9,710 nt of DNA from Chloroflexota bacterium (GCA_021812735.1 JAKAMV010000306.1:1-9710), one strand, 5' to 3'; numbered from the stretch's first letter, positions 1-6,424 are shown. The notes: generated from the letters alone by a model not told the origin. Numbers and translations are program-made.

Positions 1-5
1 GGCAT
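1..5 (-). CDS. Start codon of a further gene of the operon, rest outside the window
   Basis: An ATG at positions 5-3 follows the fabF stop after 14 bases and has a good GAGGAG ribosome binding site. Only the first codon and two more bases are visible, so nothing can be said about the product. It indicates that the operon continues beyond the window. Confidence 0.5.
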
Positions 6-11
6 CGTCGG

Positions 12-17
12 CTCCTC
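12..17 (-). promoter_or_regulatory. Ribosome binding site of the next gene downstream of fabF
   Basis: GAGGAG lies 6 bases before an ATG at position 5 and just after the fabF TGA (20-22). Its quality and spacing support another gene starting at the window edge. Confidence 0.6.
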
Positions 18-19
18 GC

Positions 20-1291
20 TCATGCGTCCCACCGCCGGAAGACGAGCGCCGTGTTCTGGCCGCCGAACCCGAACGAGTTGGACACGGCCACGCGCAGATC
101 GCGCCGGCGCGCCGTGTTGGGCGTCAGGTCGAGACCCGCGCCGGCCTCGTCGGGGTCGTCGAGGTTGATCGTGGGCGGCACGATGCCGCGCCGGAGCGCC
201 TCGATCGTCACGATCGCCTCCACCGCCCCGGCCGCGCCGAGCGTGTGCCCGAGCATTGACTTGTTGGCGGTCACGGCGACGTTGGGGGCATGGTCGCCGA
301 AGAGGGTCCGGATGGCCGCCAGCTCGGCCTTGTCGCCCTCGTACGTCGAGGTGGCGTGGGCGTTGACGTGGTCCACCTCGGTGGGGTCGATGCCGGCCTT
401 CTCCAGGGCCCGGCGGGCAGCCCGCACCGCGCCGATGCCGCCGGGCGCAGGGAGCGTGATGTGCGAGGCGTCGGCGGTGGCGCCGTAGCCCACGAGCTCC
501 GCGAGCGGGGTGGCGCCGCGGGCCTCCGCGTGCTCGAGCGCCTCGAGGACGAGCACGCCGCAGCCCTCGCCCACGACGAAGCCGTCGCGGGCCTTGTCGA
601 ACGGCCGGGACGCCCTCGCCGGGTCGCCGTTCCGGGTGGACAGGGCCTTCATCGAGGCGAAGCCGCCCAGCGTCGCCTCGTGGAGGGGCGCCTCGACGCC
701 GCCAGCGAGCATCAGGTCGGCGTCACCGCGGCGGATGGTCTCCCACGCCTCGCCCAGCGCATGGCCGCCGGTCGCGCAGGCGGACACCGTCGAGAAGTTG
801 GGGCCGATCGCGCCGGTGGCGATCGCCACCTGGCCGGCGCCCACGTTGCCGATGCCCATGGGGATGAAGAACGGCGAGATCCGGTCGGGGCCGCGCTGGC
901 CCATCAGGAGCACGTTGTCGAACAGGGTGTTGACCCCGCCCAGGCCCGAGCCGACGATCACGCCCGCGCGCGCGGCGAGACCACCGTCGAACCTCGCCGG
1001 GAGGCCCGCCGACAGCTGCGCCTGGTGGGCGCAGTACAGGGCGAACTGGATGTAGCGGTCGGTGCGCCGGATCTCCTTGCGGTCGAGGACCTCGGACGGG
1101 TCGAAACCCTTGACCGCGGCCGCGATCCTCACGCTCAGGCGCGACGTGTCGAACGTGTCCACGAGCGCGATGCCCGAGCGTCCGGCCACGAGGCCCTCCC
1201 AGGTCGTCGCGACGTCGTTGCCCAGGGCCGTGACCATCCCGCTGCCGGTCACGACCACGCGGCGGGGCCGCTCGGGCCAGGTCCAGCTCAT
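20..1291 (-). CDS. fabF: Beta-ketoacyl-[acyl-carrier-protein] synthase II
   Basis: FabF condenses malonyl-ACP with a growing acyl-ACP, the chain-extending step of type II fatty acid synthesis. The 423-residue protein has the thiolase-fold KAS II pattern: RRVVVTGSGMVTALGND (10-26), the nucleophile Cys172 in STVSACATGGHALGEAW (167-183), His312 in NAHATSTYEGD (310-320), Lys344 and His349 in NKSMLGHTLGAAGAVEA (343-359), and the C-terminal loop SNSFGFGGQNTAL (404-416). The NAHAT segment has Ala where E. coli has Gly. Length matches the family (about 410-425). The start at 1291 overlaps the phosphoesterase stop (ATGA). No clear Shine-Dalgarno precedes it, so translation probably depends on ribosomes finishing the upstream gene. 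A longer frame upstream exists but encodes Arg-rich shadow sequence. A KAS I (FabB) or polyketide KS role is less likely given the operon. Confidence 0.96.
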   Translation of the reverse strand: MSWTWPERPRRVVVTGSGMVTALGNDVATTWEGLVAGRSGIALVDTFDTSRLSVRIAAAVKGFDPSEVLDRKEIRRTDRYIQFALYCAHQAQLSAGLPARFDGGLAARAGVIVGSGLGGVNTLFDNVLLMGQRGPDRISPFFIPMGIGNVGAGQVAIATGAIGPNFSTVSACATGGHALGEAWETIRRGDADLMLAGGVEAPLHEATLGGFASMKALSTRNGDPARASRPFDKARDGFVVGEGCGVLVLEALEHAEARGATPLAELVGYGATADASHITLPAPGGIGAVRAARRALEKAGIDPTEVDHVNAHATSTYEGDKAELAAIRTLFGDHAPNVAVTANKSMLGHTLGAAGAVEAIVTIEALRRGIVPPTINLDDPDEAGAGLDLTPNTARRRDLRVAVSNSFGFGGQNTALVFRRWDA

Positions 1292-2034
1292 CGGACGAGC
1301 TTGCCTGTGCGCACGGTGGCGGCGCGGTAGACGTCGCCCGGCAGGCCGCGGGCCGAGATGGCGTTGGCCACCGACAGCGCGTCGAAGGCGGTGCGCCGGA
1401 TCACGGCGTCGACCTGGCCGCCTGCCACGGTGACCATGGCCCACGATGCGCTCGGGTCGCCGTCGAAGACGTAGCCCACGGAGCCGCCGTTGACGATCAC
1501 CTTGAAGCCCAGGTCGCGCACCTCGGGAAGGTGCGTGTGGCCGACGCAGATCACGCGCGCGTCTGTGGCCGCGGCCCGCTCGTAGATCACGTTGGGGTCC
1601 AGCGACTGGTCGAAGCCGCGCGTCTGCGAGCCCGGCGAGGCGTGCACCACGAGCACCAGGGTCTCGCCGTCGGCGCGCATCCGCCGCTCAGCCGGCAGCC
1701 GGCGCAGCCAGCCGAGCTGGTCGTCGCCCAGTTCGTCGTGGGTCCACTCGGCGACCGCGGTGATGGTCTCGGGCACGCCGTCCTGGTACTGCGGGAACGC
1801 GGCACCGTAGTCGAAGTCGCCCACGGCGATGTCGGTGTTCCCCGACACGATCAGCGCGCCCTCGGACTCCAGGTGGCGGAGCGCATCCACGCAGCCGTTG
1901 GGGTCGGGGCCGTTGAGGACGAGGTCGCCCGCCACCAGCACCGCGTCGGGCTTCTCGCGGCGGATCTCGGCCGCCACCGCCTCGAGCGCGGCCAGGTTGC
2001 CGTGGACGTCGGAGAGGACGGCGATGCGGGTCAT
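1288..2034 (-). CDS. Calcineurin-like metallophosphoesterase of unknown substrate
   Basis: A 248-residue cytoplasmic protein of the YfcE/MJ0936-like metallophosphoesterase group. The two-metal site is complete: DVHGN (9-13, D9 and H11), GDLVLNGPDP (36-45, D37), GN (65-66), VVHASPG (129-135, H131) and GHTHLP (165-170, H166 and H168), followed by the strand VIVNGGSVGY (179-188). No signal peptide or membrane segment is present. The ATG overlaps the fabZ stop (ATGA) and has GGAG at 2042-2045, 7 bases upstream. The TGA in turn overlaps the fabF ATG (ATGA, 1288-1291). Such tight coupling to two fatty-acid genes suggests its expression is tied to lipid synthesis. Family members hydrolyse phosphodiesters or phosphomonoesters of varied substrates, and the sequence does not tell which. 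A role on a CoA- or phosphopantetheine-related molecule would be guesswork. Confidence 0.9.
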   Translation of the reverse strand: MTRIAVLSDVHGNLAALEAVAAEIRREKPDAVLVAGDLVLNGPDPNGCVDALRHLESEGALIVSGNTDIAVGDFDYGAAFPQYQDGVPETITAVAEWTHDELGDDQLGWLRRLPAERRMRADGETLVLVVHASPGSQTRGFDQSLDPNVIYERAAATDARVICVGHTHLPEVRDLGFKVIVNGGSVGYVFDGDPSASWAMVTVAGGQVDAVIRRTAFDALSVANAISARGLPGDVYRAATVRTGKLVR

Positions 2035-2510
2035 CGCAGGACTCCGGCCGGCGGGATGACGAACGACAGCAGCCCCTCGCAGGCGATCTCGCCGTCCACC
2101 GAGGCCACCGCGCGGCCCTTGCCGAAGCGGCTGCCGAGCTTCTCCATCGTCACCTCGAGCCGGAGCGTGTCGCCCGGCACCACCACGCGCTTGAAGCGGA
2201 CCTCGTCGATGCCCGCGAACAGCCCGAGCCGGTCGCCGAAGCCGGGCTGCCTGGCCACGTAGACCGCCATGGTCTGGGCGAGCGCCTCTACTTGGAGGAC
2301 TCCCGGCATGACCGGGAGCCCGGGAAAGTGACCCTGGAAGAACCACTCGGTGGCGGTGACCGCCTTGATGCCCACGATCCGCTTGTGCTCCGGGTCGTAC
2401 TCGGTGATGCGGTCCACGAGCAGGAATGGCCAGCGGTGCGGGATCAGCGACTCGATCTCGCGCGTGGAGTGGACGGCGCCGCTGGGCGGCGGTGCGGCTC
2501 GGTCGGTCAC
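2031..2510 (-). CDS. fabZ: 3-hydroxyacyl-[acyl-carrier-protein] dehydratase
   Basis: FabZ removes water from beta-hydroxyacyl-ACP to give trans-2-enoyl-ACP in type II fatty acid elongation. With the GTG start at 2510 the protein has 159 residues, close to the family's usual 140-155. It has the hot-dog fold signatures IPHRWPFLLVDRI (23-35), the catalytic segment GHFPGLPVMPGVLQVEALAQ (60-79) with His61 and Glu75, and FAGIDEVRFKRVVVPGD (98-114). The first 14 residues (Pro/Ala-rich) precede the conserved part. A FabA-type isomerase is less likely because of the short length and the FabZ-style active-site context. The TGA stop overlaps the ATG of the phosphoesterase (ATGA, 2031-2034). It is the first gene after the 115-base gap, so it could have its own transcription start, but no convincing promoter was seen there. 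Confidence 0.96.
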   Translation of the reverse strand: MTDRAAPPPSGAVHSTREIESLIPHRWPFLLVDRITEYDPEHKRIVGIKAVTATEWFFQGHFPGLPVMPGVLQVEALAQTMAVYVARQPGFGDRLGLFAGIDEVRFKRVVVPGDTLRLEVTMEKLGSRFGKGRAVASVDGEIACEGLLSFVIPPAGVLR

Positions 2511-2629
2511 GGGCGGCTCCTTGCGGGGTCGTCGGAAGCGTAGGCCGCGGCGCGGCCGGCGTGCGGCTGGGTGTGTGCAGGGCTGCACGCGCGGCGGGGG
2601 CGCGGCGTGCGGACGGAGCGGTCCATCAT
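2507..2629 (-). CDS. Possible 40-codon ORF bridging accC and fabZ
   Basis: An ATG at 2629 overlaps the accC stop as ATGA. The frame stays open for 40 codons and ends in TGA at 2507-2509, overlapping the GTG of fabZ as GTGA. The ORF therefore fills the only sizeable gap in the operon with stop/start overlaps at both ends. The predicted product starts MMDRSVRTPRPRRAC, is rich in Arg, Pro and Ala, and has no recognisable domain or membrane segment. The ribosome binding site in the end of accC is weak. Open frames of this length are common by chance in DNA this GC-rich, so it may be only a leader that keeps ribosomes moving from accC to fabZ, or nothing at all. Confidence 0.25.
   Translation of the reverse strand: MMDRSVRTPRPRRACSPAHTQPHAGRAAAYASDDPARSRP
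2517..2522 (-). promoter_or_regulatory. Ribosome binding site that sets the fabZ GTG start
   Basis: AAGGAG lies 6 bases upstream of the GTG at 2510 and is the best Shine-Dalgarno match in this gap. It decides the fabZ start against the in-frame GTG further upstream at 2588, which would add 26 Arg/Pro-rich residues not typical of FabZ. Confidence 0.8.
2543..2557. repeat. Perfect 15-bp GC dyad upstream of fabZ
   Basis: GGCCGCG and CGCGGCC flank one central base, about 20 bases upstream of the fabZ ribosome binding site. In RNA this gives a 6-bp all-GC stem with a 3-base loop. No U-tract follows. It may be a weak attenuating or mRNA-stabilising hairpin, but GC-only dyads are frequent in such DNA. 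Confidence 0.4.
2575..2588. repeat. Perfect 14-bp dyad in the accC-fabZ gap
   Basis: GTGCAG and CTGCAC are separated by two bases, giving a perfect inverted repeat. As RNA on the minus strand it allows a 5-bp stem with a 4-base loop. No run of T follows, so it does not look like a terminator. It could be a protein-binding dyad or chance. Confidence 0.4.
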
Positions 2630-3993
2630 GCCCGCTCGGCGGCTGCGAGGAAGGCCGCGGCGCCGACTCGGTCGAGCAGGTTCGTGGTGAACCTGCCGTC
2701 GAGGAACGGCTCCGAGGTCAGCAGCGCCTGGTGGATGGCGACGTTGGTGGTGACGCCCTCGACCACGAGCTCGGACAGCGCCGCCTTGCCGCGGGCGATA
2801 GCGGCCTCGCGCGTGGGCCCCCACACGATGAGCTTGCCAAGCAGCGAGTCGTAGTACGGCGGCACGTCGTAGCCCGTGTAGGCGTGGCTGTCGAACCGGA
2901 CGAACGGACCGCCGGGCGCATTGATGCGCTCGATCGTCCCCGCGCCCGGCCGGAAGTCGTGCGCCGGGTCCTCGGCGTTGATGCGGAACTCGATGGCGTG
3001 GCCTTCCTGGCGCACGTCCTCCTGGGTGAACCCGAGGGGCTCGCCGGCGGCGATGCGGATCTGCGTGGCCACCAGGTCGATCCCGGTGAGCATCTCGGTC
3101 ACCGGGTGCTCCACCTGGATCCGGCAGTTGATCTCGATGAAGTAGGCGTTGCCGTCCGCGTCCACGAGGAACTCGAGCGTGCCCACGTTCTCGTAGCCCG
3201 CCGCCACCACCGCCTTGACGGCGCGCTCCGCGAGCTCGCGGCGGCCGGCGGGGCTCATGGCCGGGGAGGGCGACTCCTCGAGGATCTTCTGGTGGCGCCG
3301 CTGGATGGAGCAGTCGCGCTCCCAGAGGTGGACGCCGCGGCCGTAGCGGTCCACTGCCACCTGGACCTCGACGTGGCGGTTCTCCTCCAGCCAGCGCTCC
3401 AGGTACAGGGCGTCGTCGCCGAACGCGGCGCGGGCCTCCGAGCGGCAGATGGGCAGCACGGCCGCGAGTTCGCGGCCGGAGCGGACCATGCGCATGCCCT
3501 TGCCGCCGCCTCCCGCTGACGGCTTGATGAGCACCGGGTAGCCCACCCGCTCGGCCTCCGCGAGCGCGTGCGCCTCGTCGCCGAGAAGCCCGGAGCCGGG
3601 GATGGTGGGCAGGCCGTGGGCGGCCAGCAGCCGGCGGACCTCCTCCTTGGAGGCGAACCGCTCCAGGACCTGCGACGGCGGCCCGATGAACGTGAGCCCG
3701 TGGGCGCGGACCGCGTCGGCGAACGCGTCGTCCTCGGACAGGAACCCGTAGCCCGGGTGGACGGCATCGCAGCCGGTCACCAGCGCAGCGGAGATGACCG
3801 CGGGCGCGGACAGGTAGGAGCGCCTGGCGTCCGCGGGCCCGATGCAGATGGCCTCGTCCGCGAGGAGCGCGGGCAGCGATGCGCGGTCCGCCTCGGAGTA
3901 CGCCACAACCGCCTCGACGCCCAGCGTCCGGCAGGCGCGGAGCACCCGCAGCGCGATCTCGCCGCGGTTGGCGATGAGGATGCGGCTCACCAT
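2626..3993 (-). CDS. accC: Acetyl-CoA carboxylase biotin carboxylase subunit
   Basis: AccC uses ATP and bicarbonate to carboxylate biotin on the carrier protein. The 455-residue protein aligns end to end with E. coli AccC: IANRGEIALRVLRA (7-20), HPGYGFLSE (79-87), nucleotide-binding K116 and K157, the glycine loop SAGGGGKGM (159-167), H207, E274 and E287, and the catalytic segment NCRIQVEHPVTE (289-300) with R291, Q293, V294 and E295, then R337 in FRINAEDP and PPYYDSLLGKL (378-388). One position in the catalytic segment is Cys290 where E. coli has Thr. All expected residues are present, so the enzyme should be active and needs a biotinylated partner, which the adjacent AccB-like protein cannot be by the usual chemistry. 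A strong GGGAGGG at 4001-4007, 7 bases before the ATG, fixes the start. The TGA stop overlaps an ATG (ATGA, 2626-2629) that opens a small ORF described separately. Confidence 0.97.
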   Translation of the reverse strand: MVSRILIANRGEIALRVLRACRTLGVEAVVAYSEADRASLPALLADEAICIGPADARRSYLSAPAVISAALVTGCDAVHPGYGFLSEDDAFADAVRAHGLTFIGPPSQVLERFASKEEVRRLLAAHGLPTIPGSGLLGDEAHALAEAERVGYPVLIKPSAGGGGKGMRMVRSGRELAAVLPICRSEARAAFGDDALYLERWLEENRHVEVQVAVDRYGRGVHLWERDCSIQRRHQKILEESPSPAMSPAGRRELAERAVKAVVAAGYENVGTLEFLVDADGNAYFIEINCRIQVEHPVTEMLTGIDLVATQIRIAAGEPLGFTQEDVRQEGHAIEFRINAEDPAHDFRPGAGTIERINAPGGPFVRFDSHAYTGYDVPPYYDSLLGKLIVWGPTREAAIARGKAALSELVVEGVTTNVAIHQALLTSEPFLDGRFTTNLLDRVGAAAFLAAAERA

Positions 3994-3996
3994 CGG

Positions 3997-4536
3997 TCAG
4001 CCCTCCCCAGCCCCGTCGGCAGGCGCGGGCTCGGCCTCGACGATGGCCACCTCCTCGCCGTACTCCACGCCGTCGCCCGCCTGCGGGTAGACCTCGACGA
4101 CCGTGCCGTCGATGGGCGCCACCACGTCGAGCGCGATGCCGAGCAGGTCCACGGTGGCGATGCGGTCGCCGGCGCGGACGCGGGTGCCGACCGGCAGCGA
4201 CGGCTTGAACACGCCCACGGCGGGCGAGACCGCGGCCTCCTGGCGGGGGCCGTCGGGGCCAGCGGGCGACGGTGGAGGCGCAGGCGTCAAGGCGCCCGAC
4301 GGCGCCACGATCGGGAGCGCGGACCGGTGCGGGCGCTCGCGACGGGGGCCGACGCCGCTGGCTCGGCGGACGCGGACGCGCCAGTCGCCCTCGTGGATCT
4401 CCACCTCGCCCAGGTTCGCGGCGCCGAGCCTGGCGACGAGCGCGGGCACCAGCGCCTCCGCGAGACGGGCGATGCCGGCATGGTCGGCGGCGCGCTGGCC
4501 GGCGGTTTGGTCGCCGGGTCGGGACTGGTCGGGCAT
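3997..4536 (-). CDS. BCCP-like subunit of acetyl-CoA carboxylase lacking the biotin-accepting lysine
   Basis: By position (accA-accB-accC order, 3 bases from each neighbour) and layout this is the biotin carboxyl carrier protein gene. The 179-residue product has an AccB-like N-terminus (about 21-60: IARLAEALVPAL, then EVEIHEGDWRVRVRRA), a Pro/Ala-rich linker (about 75-103) and a barrel-sandwich domain (about 104-167: SPAVGVFKPS, VRAGD, APIDGTV, EEVAIVE). The hairpin that should read EAMKM reads DLLGI (130-134). Aligning GD upstream and GTV downstream places G133 (codon GGC, 4138-4140) at the acceptor lysine. The only lysine in the protein is K111. The 'thumb' of E. coli BCCP is also shortened by about 8 residues. 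The frame is clean, so this is not a frameshift. It cannot carry biotin in the usual way. It may be a regulatory or scaffolding BCCP paralogue; an ordinary AccB probably exists elsewhere. The family call is good; the function is open. Confidence 0.88.
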   Translation of the reverse strand: MPDQSRPGDQTAGQRAADHAGIARLAEALVPALVARLGAANLGEVEIHEGDWRVRVRRASGVGPRRERPHRSALPIVAPSGALTPAPPPSPAGPDGPRQEAAVSPAVGVFKPSLPVGTRVRAGDRIATVDLLGIALDVVAPIDGTVVEVYPQAGDGVEYGEEVAIVEAEPAPADGAGEG

Positions 4537-4539
4537 CGG

Positions 4540-5577
4540 CTAGACGTCCTCGCGGGCGGGTGGCTCATCGCGCCGGCCCACCTGGAGCGGCGCGGGGATG
4601 GCCCGGGACCCGGCCTCGAGGAGACCGCGCAGGCGGTCGGCGAGGCCACTCCGGGGCGGGGTGGCGGGCGGGGATACCTCGGTCGCGACCTCGGTGTACG
4701 CGCCGAGGGAACGGTACCGGCGGTAGCGCTGCTCCACCAGCAGGTCCATCGGGATGGCCGTGAGACGGTCGAGCTCGTGCACGATCGCCCCCTTGAGGCG
4801 CCGACCGGTCTCCTCGTGGTCGGTGTGGGCGCCACCCTCGGGCTCGCCGATGACGTGGTCCACGACGCCGAGCCCCTGCTGCTCGGCTGCGGTCATCTTC
4901 ATCGCCGTGGCCGCGGTGGACGCCTCGTCACTGGTCCGCCACAGGATGCTCGCACAGCCCTCTGGGGAGATGACGGAGTAGACGGCGTTCTCGAGCGCGA
5001 GCACGACGTCGCCAACGGCGATCGCCAGCGCGCCGCCGGAGCCGCCCTCGCCGGTGATCACGGTCACGATGGGCACGCGCAGCCGGGTCATGAGCCCCAC
5101 CGACCGGGCGATCGCCTCGGCGATGCCGCGCTCCTCGGATTCGGGGCCGGGATGCGCACCCGGCACGTCCACGAAGGTCACGATGGGCAGCCCGCAGCGC
5201 TCGGCGAGCTCCATGACCCGCATCGCCTTGCGATAGCCCTCGGGGTGGGGCATCCCGAAACTGCGCCGGATGTTCTCCTCGGTGTCGGCGCCCTTCTGCT
5301 GGCCCACCACGGCCACCCGGTGGCCGCCGATCCTCGCGAAGCCGGCCACAATCGCCTCGTCGTCACCGAACAGCCGGTCGCCGTGCAGCTCGATGAGCTC
5401 GTCGGACATGACGGCCAGGAGCTCCAGGATCCGCGGCCGGCGCAGGTTGCGCGCCAGCTGGACCCTCGCCCAGACCGCGGCTTTCCGCTCGTCGGTCGAG
5501 AGCACGGGCTCGGGCTCGGTCGGGGCTGCGACCTCGGCGCCCGGCCTCGCGCCGCGGCCCAGGATCCGGTCAACCAC
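4540..5577 (-). CDS. accA: Acetyl-CoA carboxylase carboxyltransferase subunit alpha
   Basis: AccA is the alpha subunit of the carboxyltransferase and supplies the carboxybiotin-binding half of the active site shared with AccD. In 345 residues the family landmarks are all present: ELHGDRLFGDDEAIVAG (63-79), GQQKGADTEENIRRSFGM (92-109), FVDVPGAHPGPESEERG (135-151), GEGGSGGALAIAVGD (176-190), YSVISPEGCASILW (200-213) and GGAH (248-251). Beyond about residue 300 there is a Pro/Arg-rich tail of some 45 residues that is probably disordered, and the first 30 residues are also low in complexity. The start is GTG at 5577, inside the end of accD, with GGAGG at 5584-5588 six bases upstream; this choice gives the usual N-terminus. 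An AMKM tetrapeptide at 225-228 is part of the normal AccA fold and is not a biotin site. The stop is TAG, 3 bases before the accB-like ATG. Confidence 0.97.
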   Translation of the reverse strand: MVDRILGRGARPGAEVAAPTEPEPVLSTDERKAAVWARVQLARNLRRPRILELLAVMSDELIELHGDRLFGDDEAIVAGFARIGGHRVAVVGQQKGADTEENIRRSFGMPHPEGYRKAMRVMELAERCGLPIVTFVDVPGAHPGPESEERGIAEAIARSVGLMTRLRVPIVTVITGEGGSGGALAIAVGDVVLALENAVYSVISPEGCASILWRTSDEASTAATAMKMTAAEQQGLGVVDHVIGEPEGGAHTDHEETGRRLKGAIVHELDRLTAIPMDLLVEQRYRRYRSLGAYTEVATEVSPPATPPRSGLADRLRGLLEAGSRAIPAPLQVGRRDEPPAREDV

Positions 5578-6424
5578 GGGCGGCCTCCGACTGCGGGCGC
5601 GGGGACAGGTAGCGCAGCAGGGTGGCCAGCTCGCGCCGCAGGTCGGCCCGGGACACCACGCGGTCGATGAAGCCGTGGCGGAACAGGAACTCGGAGCGCT
5701 GGAAGCCCGGCGGCAGCTCCTGGCCGATCGTTCCCGCGCCCACCCGGGCGCCCGCGAACCCGATCAGCGCGTTGGGCTCGGCGACGTTGACATCGCCCAT
5801 CGCGGCGTAGCTCGCGAACACGCCCCCCGTGGTGGGGTCAGTCATGACCGACACGTACGGGACGCGGGCGGCGCGCAGCCGCTCCAGCGCGGCCATGGTC
5901 TTGGCGAGCTGCATCAGCGCCAGCGTCCCCTCCTGCATCCGCGCCCCGCCCGATGCGGACACGATGATCAGCGGCACGCGCGCCGCCAGGGCGCCCTCGG
6001 CGGCCCGCGCCACCTTCTCGCCCACCACGGCGCCCATCGAGCCGCCCATGAACCCGAAGTCCATCACCACGATCGCGACGCGCTGGTCCTCGACCTCGCC
6101 GATCCCCCACACGGCGGCGTCCGACAGGCCCGTCGCGAGCTTTGCGGCGGCGAGCCGGTCGGGATACGGCTTCTGGTCCACGAACCCGAGCGGGTCCTGC
6201 GAGGACAGCCCCGCGTCATGCTCCTCGAACGTGCCGGGGTCCAGCAGCTGCGCCAGCCGGTCCGCCGAGGCGAGCCGGAAGTGGTGGCCACAGTTGGGGC
6301 ACACGTGAAGCGTCTTCTCGAGCGCCTTGTTGAACAGCTGCTCGGAGCAGGACGGGCAGCGCGTCCAGAGCTTCTCGGGGAATGCGTCTCGGCGCGACCG
6401 GAAGCCCGGGAACTTGACGGGCAT
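5570..6424 (-). CDS. accD: Acetyl-CoA carboxylase carboxyltransferase subunit beta
   Basis: AccD is the beta subunit of the carboxyltransferase half of acetyl-CoA carboxylase, which moves the carboxyl group from carboxybiotin to acetyl-CoA to give malonyl-CoA. The 284-residue protein has the N-terminal zinc ribbon (C23-x2-C26 and C42-x2-C45) and the crotonase-fold core: GFMGGSMGAVVGEK (124-137), SASGGARMQEG (156-166), MTDPTTGGVFASYA (194-207) and ELPPGFQRSEFL (236-247). Length is near normal (E. coli about 300). The oxyanion-type segment reads GFAGARV where GFAGPRV is commoner, which looks harmless. The ATG at 6424 shares a base with the upstream stop (TGATG) and is preceded by GGAGGG at 6433-6438, 8 bases away. 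The end overlaps accA by 8 bases, which fits equal production of the two subunits of the alpha2-beta2 enzyme. Confidence 0.97.
   Translation of the reverse strand: MPVKFPGFRSRRDAFPEKLWTRCPSCSEQLFNKALEKTLHVCPNCGHHFRLASADRLAQLLDPGTFEEHDAGLSSQDPLGFVDQKPYPDRLAAAKLATGLSDAAVWGIGEVEDQRVAIVVMDFGFMGGSMGAVVGEKVARAAEGALAARVPLIIVSASGGARMQEGTLALMQLAKTMAALERLRAARVPYVSVMTDPTTGGVFASYAAMGDVNVAEPNALIGFAGARVGAGTIGQELPPGFQRSEFLFRHGFIDRVVSRADLRRELATLLRYLSPRPQSEAARG

Noticed and set aside
1292..1444. N-terminal extension of fabF by 51 codons
   Set aside because: The extension is Arg/His-rich shadow of the phosphoesterase end. The ATG at 1291 fits the family length and the ATGA coupling.
2035..2346. N-terminal extension of the phosphoesterase by 104 codons
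   Set aside because: It overlaps fabZ in another frame and has shadow composition. The ATG at 2034 directly precedes the DVHGN strand and has a ribosome binding site.
2511..2625. Rho-independent terminator between accC and fabZ
   Set aside because: Dyads are present but neither is followed by a T-run on the transcribed strand.
2511..2625. Sigma-70 type promoter for fabZ
   Set aside because: No credible -35/-10 pair was seen; the gap is almost wholly G/C. A promoter read by an alternative sigma factor cannot be excluded.
3997..4536. Frameshift or degraded pseudogene explanation for the AccB-like gene
   Set aside because: Reading the biotin region base by base gives an unbroken frame with good barrel residues before and after the changed motif, so the lysine loss is a substitution in an intact gene.
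4894..4905. AMKM tetrapeptide, the exact biotinylation consensus, within accA
   Set aside because: It lies in the carboxyltransferase alpha fold, at the position where other AccA proteins have a similar MK-containing helix. There is no biotinyl barrel around it. It does not replace the missing BCCP lysine.
3568..5670. 700-codon open frame on the plus strand
   Set aside because: It is antisense to accC, accB, accA and the end of accD, all of which are well supported. Its composition is low-complexity Arg/Gly/Ala/His, as expected from the complement of GC-rich codons.
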